7,863 nucleotides of DNA from Aliishimia sp965369035 (GTDB lineage Bacteria; Pseudomonadota; Alphaproteobacteria; Rhodobacterales; Rhodobacteraceae): NCBI GenBank assembly GCA_965369035.1, contig CBDUPF010000197.1:1-7863 (forward strand). The letters run 5' to 3'. This document shows positions 6,409 to 7,863 of the stretch, in pieces; position 1 is the stretch's first letter; each line of letters opens with the position of its first letter. The position numbers and the translations under genes are program-made. The notes beneath the pieces are model-generated. The model was not told where the DNA came from and did no database searches. It saw only the letters and a list, made by a program, of their open reading frames with translations.

Positions 6409-7572
6409 TCAGTAGGCCTTGCCCCGGGCCGAGACGGGCCAGAGCGTTTCGACCTTGCCGTTCCGCACACCCACGTACCAGTCGTGGACGTTCGCGGTGG
6501 GGTCGCAATGACCGGGCACCAGCCGCAGCTTCTCGCCGACCTTGAGCACGCCCTTGGGGTCGGCAATCACGCCGTGCTCGTCCGAGCACTTGACGTATTC
6601 CACGTCCGTGCGCCCGAAGATTACCGGCAGACCGCTGTCCACCGACTGCGCCTTGAGACCCGCGTCGCAGATCGCCTTGTCGGGTTTCGCGTGACTCATC
6701 ACCTGGGTCAGGATGAAGAACGCGTTCTCCCACTCGCCCCGGTCGATGCGGTTGCCGTTCTCGTCGAGGATGCGGCCGTAATCGGCGTCCATGAAGGCGT
6801 AGGAGCCGCATTGCAGCTCGTTGTAGACGCCCGAGTTCGACTCGAAATAGTAGGACCCGGTGCCGCCACCGGAGACCAGTTCCGGCTCCAGGCCCGCGGC
6901 CTTCAGACCTTCGACCGCGTCCCGAACCTGCGCGATGGCGATGTCGAGCTTTTCCTTGCGCGCCTCGTAGCTGTCGAGGTGCTGCATCGCGCCCTGGTAG
7001 GCCTGGATGCCGGTGAACTTCAGCCCCGGGGCCGCGTCGATGGCCCGTGCGATCTCCACCACGGCTTCGGTCGTGGTCACGCCGCAACGGCCCGCGCCGC
7101 AGTCGATCTCCACGAAGCATTCGATCTGGGTGCCGTGTTTCTCAGCCGCCGCCGAGAGCTCGGCCACGTTGTCGATGTCGTCGACGCAGACGATGATGCG
7201 CGCCCCGAGCTTGGGGAGCCGGGCCAGCCGGTCGATCTTGGCCGGGTCGCGGACCTGGTTGGAGACCAGCACGTCCTTGATGCCGCCGCGGGCAAAGACC
7301 TCCGCCTCGCTGACCTTCTGGCAGCACACGCCCACCGCGCCGCCGAGCTTCTCCTGCAGCTTGGCCACGTCCACCGACTTGTGCATCTTGCCGTGCACGC
7401 GGTGACGCATGCCGTGGGCCTTGGCGTAATCTCCCATCTTCGTGATGTTGCGCTCCAGCGCGTCGAGGTCGAGCACGAGGCACGGGGTCTGGATGTCGGC
7501 CTCGTCCATGCCGGGCAGCGCCGGGACGTCGAAGCCCACTTCGAGTGTGTCGAGATTGACGGGTGCGTTCAT
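6409..7572 (-). CDS. bhcC: beta-Hydroxyaspartate aldolase BhcC (PLP-dependent, D-threonine aldolase-like)
   Basis: 387 aa. BhcC condenses glycine and glyoxylate to erythro-beta-hydroxyaspartate, the carbon-carbon bond-forming step of the BHA cycle. It is an alanine-racemase-fold (fold type III) PLP enzyme related to D-threonine aldolase. The N-terminal barrel has TPCLVLDLDALERNI (29-43) and RVHGKMHK (58-65), with Lys62 as the expected PLP Schiff-base lysine. CGAGRCG (158-164) and VSGGGTGSYY (233-242, likely phosphate loop) follow. The C-terminal part has PGHCDPTAN (353-361), whose His355 and Asp357 match the divalent-metal ligands of D-threonine aldolases. The family is certain. The BhcC call rests on overall resemblance plus neighbouring bhcB and bhcD; a D-threonine aldolase is the alternative. 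The ATG at 7572 is 13 bp after the bhcB stop, and its AAGGGAA ribosome site overlaps that TGA, suggesting coupling. The open frame beyond 7572 (to 7647) lies inside bhcB and is not used. Confidence 0.92.
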   Translation of the reverse strand: MNAPVNLDTLEVGFDVPALPGMDEADIQTPCLVLDLDALERNITKMGDYAKAHGMRHRVHGKMHKSVDVAKLQEKLGGAVGVCCQKVSEAEVFARGGIKDVLVSNQVRDPAKIDRLARLPKLGARIIVCVDDIDNVAELSAAAEKHGTQIECFVEIDCGAGRCGVTTTEAVVEIARAIDAAPGLKFTGIQAYQGAMQHLDSYEARKEKLDIAIAQVRDAVEGLKAAGLEPELVSGGGTGSYYFESNSGVYNELQCGSYAFMDADYGRILDENGNRIDRGEWENAFFILTQVMSHAKPDKAICDAGLKAQSVDSGLPVIFGRTDVEYVKCSDEHGVIADPKGVLKVGEKLRLVPGHCDPTANVHDWYVGVRNGKVETLWPVSARGKAY

Positions 7573-7585
7573 TGGCGTGTTCCCT

Positions 7586-7863
7586 TCACTGGATCCAGGG
7601 CAGCTTGTCGAGATCGACATTGCCGCCGGTGATGATGACGCCGACACGGCTTCCGCGGAAGGTGTCGGGGTTCTTGAGAATGGTGGCGAGCGGCACGGCG
7701 CTCGACGGCTCCATCACGATGCGCAGGTGCTTCCAGGTGAGCTTCATCGCCTCGACGATCTCCTCCTCGGACGCGGTCAGGATATCATGCACGTGGTTCG
7801 ACACGAAATGCCAGGTCAGGTCCTTGAGCGGGACCAGCAGCCCGTCGGCGATGGTCTTGGGCG
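7586..7863 (-). CDS. bhcB: beta-Hydroxyaspartate dehydratase BhcB, C-terminal fragment
   Basis: Partial: the last 91 codons are visible and the 5' part lies beyond the right edge. BhcB removes water from erythro-beta-hydroxyaspartate to give iminosuccinate, using PLP. It belongs to the fold-type II serine/threonine dehydratase/serine racemase family. The visible tail begins PKTIADGL, the usual TIADG loop. It continues with helices around SNHVHDILTASEEEIVEAM, then MEPSSAVPLAT and GVIITGGNVDLDKLPW, all standard C-terminal landmarks. The family's SGGN motif near the PLP ring nitrogen reads TGGN here, a conservative Ser-to-Thr change. An apparent start at 7804 is only an internal GTG, as the frame is open to the window edge. 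It is followed 13 bp later by bhcC on the same strand, which supports the specific BhcB call over a plain threonine dehydratase. The catalytic lysine is out of view. Confidence 0.88.
   Translation of the reverse strand, partial: PKTIADGLLVPLKDLTWHFVSNHVHDILTASEEEIVEAMKLTWKHLRIVMEPSSAVPLATILKNPDTFRGSRVGVIITGGNVDLDKLPWIQ

Noticed and set aside
4659..6545. Very long plus-strand open frame antisense to bhcD/transporter (628 codons), with similar long ones at 147-1673, 3572-4867 and 6325-7632
   Set aside because: These are antisense to well-recognised genes. Their translations are rich in Arg, Asp, His and Gly with no domain pattern, as expected from the mirror frame of GC-rich codons.
1..7863. 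CRISPR arrays, tRNA or rRNA genes, insertion sequences, phage or defence genes
   Set aside because: No spaced direct repeats, no cloverleaf or rRNA-like stretch, and no transposase or integrase frame found. The window is almost fully occupied by metabolic genes.

Overview
The window is about 7.9 kb of GC-rich DNA. Its reading frames and enzyme set look like an alphaproteobacterium, most likely Rhodobacterales (Roseobacter/Paracoccus relatives). That rests on recognising the gene families and on the known distribution of the beta-hydroxyaspartate (BHA) pathway, not on any search. Six of the seven genes lie on the minus strand; one regulator lies on the plus strand.

Right part (7863 down to 2704, minus strand): a BHA-cycle cluster. 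In order of transcription it holds the 3' end of bhcB (BHA dehydratase, cut by the window edge), bhcC (BHA aldolase), an NCS1-family nucleobase/hydantoin-type transporter, bhcD (iminosuccinate reductase) and a divergent glyceraldehyde-3-phosphate dehydrogenase (GAPDH) family gene. BhcC joins glycine and glyoxylate, BhcB dehydrates the product to iminosuccinate, and BhcD reduces that to aspartate. With BhcA (not in the window) two glyoxylate become one oxaloacetate. The transporter between bhcC and bhcD is the unusual element. It is bracketed by two strong GC-rich hairpins that share the same 7-bp stem core.

Left part (1 to 2688): a LysR-type regulator on the plus strand, divergent from xdhA. 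xdhA encodes the xanthine dehydrogenase small subunit (two [2Fe-2S] clusters plus FAD domain). The first 31 codons of xdhB, the large molybdenum subunit, run off the left edge. The 193-bp divergent spacer carries a perfect 7-5-7 palindrome that is a good operator candidate. The regulator converges on the GAPDH-like gene with only 15 bp between them.

Together the genes suggest a purine/N-heterocycle to glyoxylate to C4 route: NCS1 uptake, xanthine oxidation to urate, the ureide steps (not in the window) releasing glyoxylate, and the BHA cycle assimilating it. The individual gene calls are well supported; the metabolic link is inference from neighbourhood. The strongest non-coding signal is a 15-bp-arm inverted repeat (14 of 15 paired) around the start of the GAPDH-like gene, which would hide its ribosome binding site in the mRNA.
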